Below, in pieces: positions 1 to 7,323 of a DNA stretch of 56,349 bases. The stretch lies in assembly GCA_023511455.1 (NCBI GenBank), contig JAIMBJ010000022.1, positions 1 through 56,349 on the forward strand, given 5' to 3'. The notes under the pieces were generated by a model. The model was given only the letters and a program-made list of their open reading frames with translations. It did not search any database and was not told the DNA's origin. The position numbers were made by a program, and so were the translations under genes. Positions within the stretch are counted from its first letter, which is position 1, and each line of letters begins with the position of its first letter. The DNA is from Bacillota bacterium. Lineage in GTDB: Bacteria; Armatimonadota; HRBIN16.

Positions 1-900
1 AGAAAAGCGGTGAACCCGCGCTACGCAGGCATCGACGATTCGCGGGAGGCGCTGACCTATTGCGGTGCAGTCATCGGGTTGCTGCTGGGTTTAGCGTTTC
101 TCATCGCCTTCTGTGTGCAGGCAGGGATGAAGTTGTGGGTTGCTGTACTGTTTTTCCTGATATTCTTCATCATATCCATCGGCATCACCCGTGTACGCGC
201 GGAACTGGGTCCACCCGCGCATGAGGTGGTGGGCATGAACTCCCAGACGTTTCTCATCATGATGTTTGGTTCGACCGCCATCGGCGCGCCCAGCCTGACC
301 ATGATGACCATGTTCTGGTGGTTCAGCGGACGCGGATACCGCACCCATCCGATGCCCTGCCAGCTGGAGGCAATGAAGATGGCGCAGCAGGGCGGTATCA
401 ACATGAAAGGCATGGGCTACGTGATGATGTTCGCGATGTTCTTTGGCGGACTGGCTTCGTACTGGGCAGCACTGCATCTGAAGTATGCGAACACCACAGG
501 CGTGGACTACATGGATATGCACAACTGGGGCAACTACTACTGGCTGGAGAGCATCTTGCGCTCGCCACGCGAGCCGAGCTTGACGGCGATGCTTGCGGTT
601 GTCTTCGGGTTCGCTGCCGCCGCGACGATGCATCTCGCCCGGATGCGCTTCCTGTGGTGGCCGTTCCACCCGGCGGGCTACGCGCTCTCGCTCAATTTCG
701 GTGTGGAGTACTTCTGGTCGTGCCTGCTTATCGCCAGCGTCATCAAATGGCTGGTGCTGCGTTATGGCGGCCACAAGCTGCACCGGCAGGTCATGCCCTT
801 TATGTTCGGGGTGATTCTGGGTGAGTACTGCGTGGGCGCGTTCTGGAGCGCCATGAGCGTCATCCTGAACACACGCATGTACGACTTCTGCCCCGGATAA
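1..900 (+). CDS. C-terminal part of a DUF6785-type multi-pass membrane protein (5' end outside window)
   Basis: The frame is open from the first base to a TAA at 898-900, so the gene begins upstream; the GTG at 10 is merely the first possible start inside the window. About 299 residues are visible with roughly seven hydrophobic segments, consistent with an integral inner-membrane protein. The arrangement resembles the C-terminal half of the 670-residue protein at 29543-31555: an Arg/Glu-containing loop after a helix, a short HPMP motif, and a last helix containing LGE. I therefore place both in the DUF6785/DUF6784 family, whose function is unknown. The paralogy is my inference from reading both sequences; no alignment was run. 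Confidence 0.75.
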   Translation, partial: RKAVNPRYAGIDDSREALTYCGAVIGLLLGLAFLIAFCVQAGMKLWVAVLFFLIFFIISIGITRVRAELGPPAHEVVGMNSQTFLIMMFGSTAIGAPSLTMMTMFWWFSGRGYRTHPMPCQLEAMKMAQQGGINMKGMGYVMMFAMFFGGLASYWAALHLKYANTTGVDYMDMHNWGNYYWLESILRSPREPSLTAMLAVVFGFAAAATMHLARMRFLWWPFHPAGYALSLNFGVEYFWSCLLIASVIKWLVLRYGGHKLHRQVMPFMFGVILGEYCVGAFWSAMSVILNTRMYDFCPG

Positions 901-938
901 ATCCTGTCGAATTTTTACCCCGAGTATGCAGGAAAGGC

Positions 939-967
939 TTGACACAGGTGCGAAGTTATGATAGCGT
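939..967 (+). promoter_or_regulatory. Possible sigma-70 promoter for the LysM/Ig-like gene
   Basis: A perfect -35 TTGACA (939-944) is followed after 17 bases by a weak -10 TAGCGT (962-967). It lies about 65 bases before the ATG at 1033. The -10 is poor, so this is tentative. Confidence 0.35.
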
Positions 968-1032
968 AGAGTGCCTGTAACGCTGAGGCGTGACGCTGAC
1001 CGCAATCCCTGAGTGAAAAAGGAGGCAGGTGC

Positions 1033-2610
1033 ATGAAAAGAACCATGTACGTTTTTGCTGCTGCAGCCGCGTTGCTGACATCCACGGCGTGGCAGCCAGC
1101 AAACGTGCAAGCAATCCCCAACAATGGACCACGCCTGCAGGTCATCAATGCGCGAGACTTTGCACAGCCCCTGCAGGTGAGCACGGAGTTGTCCGTACGC
1201 TACCAGGGTAAGGCGATAGTGAAGCTGGAGCTGTGGGTGGATAACGTGCTTTTCGCCGAGAAGTCTCTGGACACTCCTGTGGAACGAGGCGTCGCCTCGT
1301 TCATGCTCGACCCCGCGTATCTCAGCGCGGGCAAGCATACCGTTACCCTTAAAGCAATTGAAGCGGATGGCACGGTCGGCACCACGCGCATCAGCGTCGT
1401 CGTAGAGGCACCTACCCTCGCGAACCTGCCTCTCGCTATTGTTTCCCCGGCGAACGGCACCGCTGTGTCGGGAAAGGTGGAAATTGGGCTGCGGGTGAGT
1501 GAACAGCTCGGCAGGGCTTACGTTAGCCTGTTCATTGACCGCCAGTTCAAGACCCTGCGCAACTTCCCGCCCTATACCTACACATGGGATACCACCACCG
1601 TCGAGAACGGCTGGCATCTCATCGAGGCGCTGGGCGTGGACGAAGCGCGAAACACCTATAAGGCAGCGCCGGTGCGCGTGCTGGTCAACAACCCTGGTGG
1701 TCAAACAGTGCGAGAGACACGCCCATCGGAAGCATCAGCGAGCTCGCCGGACATCCTGCTCACTCCGCTGGGCAGCGCACTGACGCTGCAGCCAGCGGAA
1801 GCGATGCCCTACTTCACCACGCGTGACGTGATGCCGCCTGCAGCTACCAGCGCAGGTGCTAAACGCACAGTTGGTGATGCCAGCATAACGCCACCTCCAT
1901 CACCCCAGCAGATAGCAAAGGCGATTGCGCCGCCTTCCATGCTCGGGGGACAGCGGGAATCGGTGCCGGTATCGGAACCGCGCACTTCAGTGGAGCCGCC
2001 CGCTATAGTCGCTGGTAGCATCAAGCCATCGACGGCATTGCCTTCTGCGATGGCACCGGCAGGACAGAAGCTGGTGGTTCCACCAATGACTGCGATGGCT
2101 CCGCCTGCTCCGCAGACCGTTTATGAGGTGCGCAAGGGCGATACCCTCATCGGCATCGCCAAACGACACGGCGTCTCGCCGGAAGCCGTTGCTACCGTGA
2201 ACGGTATCAGCAACCCGAACCGTGTGCGTGCGGGCGACAAGCTCATTATCCCCGGTTCCACGTTCCAGGTGGTGTTCGATAACACGCGCATCGCTTTTGA
2301 CGTCCCGCCGCGCGTGCAGGACGGGATACCGCTGGCACCCTTCCGCCAGATATTCGAGCACACAGGCGGGTGGCTGTTCTGGTATCCTCAGTCGCGAACG
2401 GTGCGTGCGGTCAACGCAGAGCGTGAGATCGAACTGAGAATCGGTCATCCTTCGGCTCAGGTGAACAATCAGACCCTGCCTCTGGAGGTAGCACCGTTTA
2501 TCGACCGGGGACGCACTATCGTGCCGCTGTCGTTCGTCCGCGACGCACTGGATGTCAAAATCCACTACGACCCGAAAACGGGTAACTTGCTCATCGAAAG
2601 CGAGAGGTAA
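1033..2610 (+). CDS. Secreted multidomain protein: two Ig-like domains, LysM, copper-amine-oxidase-like stalk domain
   Basis: The 525-residue protein has a signal peptide of about 27 residues ending in NVQA. Two Ig-like beta-sandwich domains follow at about 33-125 and 133-220, the second opening with the typical SPANGTAVSGKVEI. A Pro/Ser/Ala-rich linker covers about 225-360. A LysM peptidoglycan-binding module starts near residue 363 (YEVRKGDTLIGIAKRHG). The last 110 residues look like the copper amine oxidase N-terminal (stalk) domain common in secreted bacterial proteins, containing VPLSFVRDAL. An AAGGAGG site about 8 bases before the ATG fixes the start. The protein is probably a cell-wall-bound structural or adhesion protein; no catalytic motif is visible. 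Confidence 0.8.
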   Translation: MKRTMYVFAAAAALLTSTAWQPANVQAIPNNGPRLQVINARDFAQPLQVSTELSVRYQGKAIVKLELWVDNVLFAEKSLDTPVERGVASFMLDPAYLSAGKHTVTLKAIEADGTVGTTRISVVVEAPTLANLPLAIVSPANGTAVSGKVEIGLRVSEQLGRAYVSLFIDRQFKTLRNFPPYTYTWDTTTVENGWHLIEALGVDEARNTYKAAPVRVLVNNPGGQTVRETRPSEASASSPDILLTPLGSALTLQPAEAMPYFTTRDVMPPAATSAGAKRTVGDASITPPPSPQQIAKAIAPPSMLGGQRESVPVSEPRTSVEPPAIVAGSIKPSTALPSAMAPAGQKLVVPPMTAMAPPAPQTVYEVRKGDTLIGIAKRHGVSPEAVATVNGISNPNRVRAGDKLIIPGSTFQVVFDNTRIAFDVPPRVQDGIPLAPFRQIFEHTGGWLFWYPQSRTVRAVNAEREIELRIGHPSAQVNNQTLPLEVAPFIDRGRTIVPLSFVRDALDVKIHYDPKTGNLLIESER

Positions 2611-2630
2611 CGCAACCAACCCGAAGCATC

Positions 2631-2661
2631 GCCGGAGAGGGTCTCCTCTCCGGCGTTTTTC
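2631..2661 (+). terminator. Intrinsic terminator after the LysM/Ig-like gene
   Basis: A perfect 10-bp stem (GCCGGAGAGG, 2631-2640, with its complement at 2645-2654) has a GTCT loop and is followed by GTTTTTCTT. It lies 20 bases after the TAA at 2610. Confidence 0.85.
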
Positions 2662-2683
2662 TTAACAGCCCGTGGTGTCCTCG

Positions 2684-2944
2684 TCACACAATCCCCGCTA
2701 CTTTCTCCTCTTTCTTGCCCGAACTCGAATCGCCGTCGGATTTGTTCTCGGAAGCTGGCTTATCGGACTTGCGGTAGTCGGTTATGTGGAAACCCGGTCC
2801 CTTAAAGAGGATGCCTACCGGATACAACAGGCGGCGTACGGTGCCGCCGCACTGGGGGCACTCGGTCAGGGGCGGCTCCGTAATGCGCTGGAACTGCTCA
2901 AACTCTACTCCACAGCTATCACACCGGTAACCGTATGTGGGCAT
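2684..2944 (-). CDS. FmdB-family zinc-ribbon protein
   Basis: This 86-residue protein begins MPTYGYRCDSCGVEFEQ, the signature of the FmdB/CxxC_CXXC_SSSS family. Four zinc-ligand cysteines form two pairs, CDSC near the N-terminus and CPQC about 24 residues later. The C-terminal third is a charged Ser/Lys/Asp-rich tail. A GGAGGTGATG ribosome site lies just upstream of the ATG at 2944. FmdB was first described as a putative regulator of formamidase genes, but for most members, including this stand-alone one, the target is unknown. It converges on the preceding gene across the terminator at 2631-2661. Confidence 0.85.
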   Translation of the reverse strand: MPTYGYRCDSCGVEFEQFQRITEPPLTECPQCGGTVRRLLYPVGILFKGPGFHITDYRKSDKPASENKSDGDSSSGKKEEKVAGIV

Positions 2945-3029
2945 TGTTCACATCACCTCCGATAATATTATGACAAGCCTTTCGGGAGATGGCAACATCT
3001 CTCGAAAAAATTGCGAGGGATTGCAGGAC

Positions 3030-3059
3030 TTGACAACGCCCCCGCCGAATAGGTATAGT
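3030..3059 (+). promoter_or_regulatory. Sigma-70 promoter for the NlpC/P60 gene
   Basis: TTGACA (3030-3035), an 18-base spacer and TATAGT (3054-3059) give a near-consensus promoter about 70 bases before the ATG at 3130. Confidence 0.7.
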
Positions 3060-3129
3060 CACGAAGCGTTGTGCTGCAAGGGCAACGCCGTGGCTGTCCT
3101 TAAGCCACTCACACTCAGGAGGTGAACTG

Positions 3130-4113
3130 ATGCAACGGTGGCTCACTCTAGGCAGCTTCACCATGGTATACGGGTTACTGTGGATTACCGGAGTGGCTGC
3201 CCAGCGTGTGGTTGTGGTAAGAGAGAACGATACGGTGTGGTCTTTGGCAAAGCGGTATCAGGTACTGCCTGAAGACATCGTCAAAGCGAATAGGTTGAAA
3301 AACCCTGATGCCTTAAAGCCCGGCGCTCGCCTGAAAATCCCAGCCCTGGTAAAACCGAAGGTTGTTCCAGTATCCATGCGCAAAACCGGCGTCATCAATG
3401 GGGATCGCGTTTGTATTCGCTTCGCTCCCCAACGTACCGACCGGTCGCTGACCATACTGGACAAAGGGCATCCCGTGCTGGTGACGGCAAGGCGGGGAAA
3501 CTGGCTTCAGGTCAAGCTCCCCAGCGGTCGGATGGGCTGGGTTCGCGACGATTTGGTCAGGATTACCGGCACGCTGGCAGCGAAAAGAGCGTCTGCAAAA
3601 CCCCAACACGTAGCCAGACGCCCTGTGAAACCCTCACAATCCGCATCTAAGAGTACCAGGACAGCCTCGCATCGTAAGGCGACGCTCGCCGGTAGCACAC
3701 GCAGGGAAATAGCTTCTGATGGTTCCACCTCCGGCAGCCATACAGGCGAGTCCATCGTGCGTACCGCTTCACGTCTGCACGGCGTGCGATACCGGTGGGG
3801 AGGCTCCTCGCGCAGCGGCTTCGACTGCTCTGGTTTTACGCGCTATGTTTTTCGGCAGAGGGCTGGCATCGACTTGCCTCATTCCGCCAGCGCGCAATTT
3901 CGTACGGGGAAACCCGTACGCCGTAACGAGCTGAAGCCGGGCGACCTGGTCTTCTTCCAGACCTACAGGCGTGGAGCCTCACACGTCGGCATCTATATCG
4001 GCAACGGCAAGTTCATCCACGCATCCAGCGCAGGAGGACGTGTGCGTGTCGACAGCCTGAATGATGGATACTATCGCCAGCGCTATCTGGGCGCGCGCCG
4101 GGTAGTCAAGTAA
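3130..4113 (+). CDS. Secreted LysM-SH3-NlpC/P60 peptidoglycan endopeptidase
   Basis: The 327-residue protein begins with a signal peptide or membrane anchor of about 24 residues. A LysM module (about 26-72, opening VVVRENDTVWSLAKRY) is followed by a bacterial SH3 domain (about 85-142) and a basic Ser/Lys/Arg-rich linker. A C-terminal NlpC/P60 domain covers about 205-327. The predicted catalytic triad is Cys233 (in FDCSGF), His285 (in SHVGIY) and His297 (in FIHASS). Members of this family cleave gamma-D-glutamyl-diamino acid bonds in stem peptides. An AGGAGG site 6-7 bases upstream supports the ATG. It acts in the periplasm/cell wall, presumably in growth or daughter-cell separation. Confidence 0.9.
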   Translation: MQRWLTLGSFTMVYGLLWITGVAAQRVVVVRENDTVWSLAKRYQVLPEDIVKANRLKNPDALKPGARLKIPALVKPKVVPVSMRKTGVINGDRVCIRFAPQRTDRSLTILDKGHPVLVTARRGNWLQVKLPSGRMGWVRDDLVRITGTLAAKRASAKPQHVARRPVKPSQSASKSTRTASHRKATLAGSTRREIASDGSTSGSHTGESIVRTASRLHGVRYRWGGSSRSGFDCSGFTRYVFRQRAGIDLPHSASAQFRTGKPVRRNELKPGDLVFFQTYRRGASHVGIYIGNGKFIHASSAGGRVRVDSLNDGYYRQRYLGARRVVK

Positions 4114-4136
4114 AATCACCAGAATTTTTTGCAAAG

Positions 4137-4173
4137 AGCATCCAGACCACGCAGGAGTCGGGCTGGATGCTTT
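4137..4173 (+). terminator. Probable terminator after the NlpC/P60 gene
   Basis: AGCATCCAG (4137-4145) pairs with CTGGATGCT (4163-4171) across a 17-base loop, followed by TTCT. The stem is good but the T-tract is weak. Confidence 0.5.
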
Positions 4174-4223
4174 CTAATATAAGGCTTTGGTACTGCATCG
4201 GGTGAGAGTAGCAGGAAAGGTCG

Positions 4224-4484
4224 ATGGAGCAATCCGACACCGGGCAAGAGTTCGACCTGCACCGCGTACGTAAGGTAGTGGAAGTTCGTGCCAACATCGT
4301 CAACGAACTGCTGGATCAGGGATGGATACTGCACGACATCTACATTTCGAACGAGTATCGTAGCGTATACATCCTGCTGATGATGGACGAACTGACGTGC
4401 CCTCGCTGCGGTGCACCGGCAAATATCGAGGTATCCGAAGAGGGAGATCGCTACCGCTACATCTGCACAAAGGAATGCCACTAG
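4224..4484 (+). CDS. Small zinc-ribbon protein of unknown function
   Basis: An 86-residue protein with a GGAAAGG ribosome site upstream. The N-terminal two thirds (VRKVVEVRANIVNELLDQG onward) looks like a small alpha/beta fold. The C-terminus holds CPRC and a final Cys (CTKECH), which could bind one zinc ion. I do not recognise the family. It lies between the NlpC/P60 gene and the sigma factor on the same strand, 166 bases before the latter, so co-transcription is possible but not shown. Confidence 0.65.
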   Translation: MEQSDTGQEFDLHRVRKVVEVRANIVNELLDQGWILHDIYISNEYRSVYILLMMDELTCPRCGAPANIEVSEEGDRYRYICTKECH

Positions 4485-4650
4485 CGGCGGGCGAATCTCC
4501 ACCCGGCAAGGTTTTGCAACTTGCAACACGTAATTCTCAAAGGGTACAATTCGAAGAGTGCCGCGAAACAGAACGTGACTTTGCGATGTCGAACTAATGG
4601 AAGACCATCGGCAGTGGTCTGTGGCGTGATCGAGTTCACTGAGGAATAAG

Positions 4651-5556
4651 ATGAGCAGCAACAACCCAGCCAACCGAAGAGGAAGCTCAACCGGTAGCCC
4701 TACCCTGACGCCAAACCGCAAGGCGGCTGCGTCGGAGGTGCCATCTTTGCTCAACCGGCTAACCCGGGTGGCTTTGCTTACGCCAGAAGAGGAGCTGGAA
4801 CTGGCAGAACGCGCTCGCAAAGGCGACGAGGAAGCAAGGCAGAAGCTGGTTGAGGCGAACATGCGCCTTGTGATGAATATCGCCAAGCACTACCGCAATG
4901 CCCTGGTGCCGTTCGAGGACCTGGTGCAGGAAGGCGCCATTGGGTTGATGAACGCCGTGGAGCGGTACGACCCCTCCAAAGGTTATCGCTTCAGCACGTA
5001 TGCCACACACTGGATCCGGCAGGCAATCGGTCGGGCGATAGACAACAAGGCGAAAACGGTGCGGATCCCTGCTCATGTCGCCGAGCAGCTGCGCCGCATG
5101 GAACGCGAACGCGAGCGGCTGCGCCGCGAAACTGGCGATGAGCCAAGTATCGAACAACTGGCGAGGGCCATGGGCGTGTCGCCCAAGAAGATTTTGCAGC
5201 TCCAGCAGGCGGCACAAGAACCTCTGTCGCTGGACATGCTGGTCGGCGAGGAGGAGGATACCTCGCTGGGTTCGCTCATCCATGACCAGAACGTGCGCGA
5301 CCCCGAAGAGGTGATGCTGGAAATGGAGCGACGGAAGGTGCTGGATGAGCTTCTGGAAACCGAGCTGACCGACCGCGAGCGACAGGTCATCATCCGCAGG
5401 CTGGGCTACGGCGACCAGGAAGAGCAAGTCTTACAGGAGATAGGGGAAGCGCTGAAAATCTCGCGCGAACGTGTGCGCCAGATTGAAGCGCAAGCAATGC
5501 GTAAACTCAAAGACGCCGCCAAGCGCAGGGGTTTACGCGAGTATCTTCTGCAGTAG
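4651..5556 (+). CDS. RNA polymerase sigma factor, sigma-70 family (group 1/2 type)
   Basis: The 301-residue protein carries all conserved sigma-70 regions. Region 1.2 lies at about 45-75, and region 2 at about 75-145 includes the -10-recognition helix around YRFSTYATHWIRQAIGRAI. Region 3 begins at RIPAHV, and region 4 ends with the helix-turn-helix ISRERVRQIEAQAMRKL that reads the -35 element. It lacks the long acidic region 1.1 and the non-conserved insert of proteobacterial RpoD, so it resembles short primary sigmas or cyanobacterial-type group 2 sigmas. Whether it is the housekeeping factor cannot be told from one window. The ATG at 4651 has a GAGGAA-type ribosome site. Confidence 0.9.
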   Translation: MSSNNPANRRGSSTGSPTLTPNRKAAASEVPSLLNRLTRVALLTPEEELELAERARKGDEEARQKLVEANMRLVMNIAKHYRNALVPFEDLVQEGAIGLMNAVERYDPSKGYRFSTYATHWIRQAIGRAIDNKAKTVRIPAHVAEQLRRMERERERLRRETGDEPSIEQLARAMGVSPKKILQLQQAAQEPLSLDMLVGEEEDTSLGSLIHDQNVRDPEEVMLEMERRKVLDELLETELTDRERQVIIRRLGYGDQEEQVLQEIGEALKISRERVRQIEAQAMRKLKDAAKRRGLREYLLQ

Positions 5557-5622
5557 CGGTTAACTTTTTTAACCGCCTGTCTCCCTCACTCCAACGGCAC
5601 GAGAGATTTCTCTCGTGCCGTT
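5556..5622 (+). terminator. Two consecutive hairpins ending the sigma-factor transcript
   Basis: The first hairpin overlaps the stop codon (5556-5563 with 5569-5576, GCGGTTAA/TTAACCGC, T-rich loop). The second is a perfect 14-bp stem, AACGGCACGAGAGA (5593-5606) with its complement at 5609-5622. The region separates the sigma gene from convergent minus-strand genes, so the second, symmetrical stem may act on both strands. Neither has a strong downstream T-tract. Confidence 0.55.
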
Positions 5623-5629
5623 CGCCTGT

Positions 5630-5821
5630 CTATGGTTCGCTCTGCCCGTCTGCAGCACCGTGGCGAGACCTTTCCTTCCAACGTCCGGCGCGTCGGGCGG
5701 CGTCCTTAAGCAGATACTCAATCTGCGCGTTCACACTGCGCAGCTCGTCCGCCGCCCATTTCTCCAGCACCTCGTAGAGCTCCTCATCGAGACGGAGCAA
5801 AAAGCGCTTCTTCTCAGGCAT
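5630..5821 (-). CDS. Arc/TraY-like ribbon-helix-helix DNA-binding protein
   Basis: A 63-residue basic protein starting [20 protein letters not shown]. The pattern is an N-terminal beta strand followed by two amphipathic helices ([18 protein letters not shown]), as in the Arc/MetJ/CopG superfamily, which bind DNA as dimers. Its start overlaps the last 8 bases of the SPFH gene upstream (5814-6698), so the two are translated from one mRNA and probably coupled. I infer that it autoregulates the pair; no operator is proven. The alternative, an antitoxin, is weakened by the absence of any toxin-like partner. Confidence 0.8.
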   Translation of the reverse strand: MPEKKRFLLRLDEELYEVLEKWAADELRSVNAQIEYLLKDAARRAGRWKERSRHGAADGQSEP

Positions 5822-6698
5822 ACAACGTCCCCGTGTTGATGACCGGTGTTGCCTCGCTCTCCGATACCAGCGCTACCAGCAGGTTATTGACCATTGCTGC
5901 CTTGCGCTCCTCGTCCAGCTCCACCACATTGTGCTCGCTCAGCTGCTGAAGAGCCATTTCTACCATACCCACTGCGCCCTCCACGATGCGTTGCCGCGCC
6001 GCGATAATCGCCTCTGCCTGCTGGCGGCGCAACATCGCCTGCGCGATCTCCGGAGCATACGCCAGGTGGCTGATACGCGCCTCAAGCACTTCTACCCCCG
6101 CAACCTCCAGCCTCGCCTGTACCTCGTTCTTCAACTCCCGGGCGATGTCGTCGGGATTGCCTCGCAAGGACTCCTCTCCCTCCCGATGCGAATCGTAGGG
6201 ATAGCGGGTTGCCAGTGTACGGATGGCGGTCTCGCTCTGAGTGGCGACGAACTCCTGATAGTTCTCCACATCCAGCAACGCCTTCGCCGAGTCCACCACG
6301 CGCCATACCACCACTGCTGCAATCTCAATGGGGTTGCCCAGTGCGTCGTTCACCTTGAGCTTCTCGCTGTTGAAGTTGTGAATACGCAGAGATACGAGCG
6401 GCTTCTGCGTGAACGGGTTCGTCCACCAGAAACCACTTTGCCGCACCGACCCGACATACCGCCCAAAGAACACGATGACACGCGCCGTGTTGGGCTGTAC
6501 CACAAAGAAGCCCGACCACAACAGGCTGGCAACCACCAGCACGATAATGGCATACCAGAACCTGCCGGGCCAGGCAACGTCCTGTTCCATCGCCGCACGG
6601 ATAATCACCCAAACACACAGCACGTTCACCGCAATCTGCAGGAACAACATGACAAAACCGTTGATGTACCACGCCTTGCTCTCGCGGATGGGTTCCAT
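5814..6698 (-). CDS. SPFH/band 7 (stomatin/prohibitin-like) membrane protein
   Basis: The 294-residue protein has two hydrophobic segments (about 15-37 and 47-70) followed by a band 7 domain (about 75-260) with characteristic stretches such as [20 protein letters not shown] and [14 protein letters not shown]. The distal part is helical and Ala/Glu/Gln-rich ([19 protein letters not shown]), typical of the oligomerising region. SPFH proteins form large membrane rings and are linked to membrane microdomains, protease control or stress. A GGAGGTG site precedes the ATG at 6698. It is followed in overlap by a ribbon-helix-helix gene. Confidence 0.9.
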   Translation of the reverse strand: MEPIRESKAWYINGFVMLFLQIAVNVLCVWVIIRAAMEQDVAWPGRFWYAIIVLVVASLLWSGFFVVQPNTARVIVFFGRYVGSVRQSGFWWTNPFTQKPLVSLRIHNFNSEKLKVNDALGNPIEIAAVVVWRVVDSAKALLDVENYQEFVATQSETAIRTLATRYPYDSHREGEESLRGNPDDIARELKNEVQARLEVAGVEVLEARISHLAYAPEIAQAMLRRQQAEAIIAARQRIVEGAVGMVEMALQQLSEHNVVELDEERKAAMVNNLLVALVSESEATPVINTGTLYA

Positions 6699-6729
6699 TG
6701 GACACCTCCGATTTCATTATGATATCATC

Positions 6730-6759
6730 ATTATATCACATCTTTTCAGGCGAAGGCAA
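6730..6759 (-). promoter_or_regulatory. Promoter of the SPFH/ribbon-helix-helix operon
   Basis: On the minus strand, -35 TTGCCT (6759-6754), an 18-base spacer and TATAAT (6735-6730) preceded by TGA make an extended -10 (TGATATAAT). It lies about 30 bases before the ATG at 6698. The 13 bases ATCATTATATCAC (plus strand) recur at the rnpB promoter. Confidence 0.65.
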
Positions 6760-6923
6760 GCTTGAAGGTAGCAGGGGTGAAACCCGGAAGATATCGAGTG
6801 GCGTGGTGATACCCGCTGAAGACAAAAGCGGTGCAGTCCACACTGGTTACCGTATCGGGCACAGGTTTACAGGTGGAGGTACCCGCGCATGAGCGGGACA
6901 TTGCAGGCTGCCTGATACCCTCG

Positions 6924-7308
6924 GGGCGCCGAGTCAGCCTGTAAGCGGGGTTCTGTGCCCTGCCTGTGGAGGGCAGGCGGCGGCTATCTCTCTGGGGCGC
7001 CGGTTACCCGACGCCTCAAGCGGCTGTACCCGGAGGCTCAGCGGGCGCACCTCACTGCCTCCCTATTCAGCCTTGCTCCCGATGGGGTTTGCCCTGCCGG
7101 CGACATTACTGCCGCCGCGGTGCGCTCTTACCGCACCTTTTCACCCTTGCCCGCATCCGGCAAGCGCCGAACCGCTGGCGGTGTGTTTTCTGTGGCACTT
7201 TCCGTAGGGTCGCCCCTCCCGGACGCTATCCGGCATCGCGCCCTGTGGAGCCCCGACTTTCCTCCCCACCCGGATGGGTGAGGCAGCCGCCCGGCTGGCT
7301 CGGTGCCC
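6924..7308 (-). ncRNA. rnpB: RNase P RNA, bacterial class A
   Basis: Read on the minus strand, the region has the hallmarks of the catalytic RNA that matures tRNA 5' ends. GAGGAAAGTCGGGGCTCC lies near the 5' end, GGATAGCGTCC and GTGCCACAGAAA follow, and there are GGTAAGAGCGCACC and a GGCAAACCCC segment. The 3' end reads AGAACCCCGCTTACAGGC. The ends pair as helix P1: the 5' 16 bases (7308-7293) complement the 3' 16 bases (6939-6924) with only two mismatches. That sets a length of about 385 nt. Several apparent reading frames inside it are artefacts. The gene starts 13 bases after the stop of the TolB-like gene. Confidence 0.95.
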
Positions 7309-7314
7309 AATATC

Positions 7315-7323
7315 ATTATATCA
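7315..7323 (-). promoter_or_regulatory. Extended -10 element of the rnpB promoter
   Basis: TGATATAAT on the minus strand (7323-7315) ends 6 bases before the predicted RNA 5' end at 7308. No good -35 is visible, as expected for an extended -10 promoter. It overlaps the stop codon of the upstream TolB-like gene. Confidence 0.65.

Noticed and set aside
91-1704. 537-residue minus-strand open frame across the first two genes
   Set aside because: It is antisense to a membrane protein and to a LysM/Ig protein with recognisable domains and a ribosome site; its own translation is rich in His/Arg/Gln with no domain, as expected of GC-rich antisense frames.
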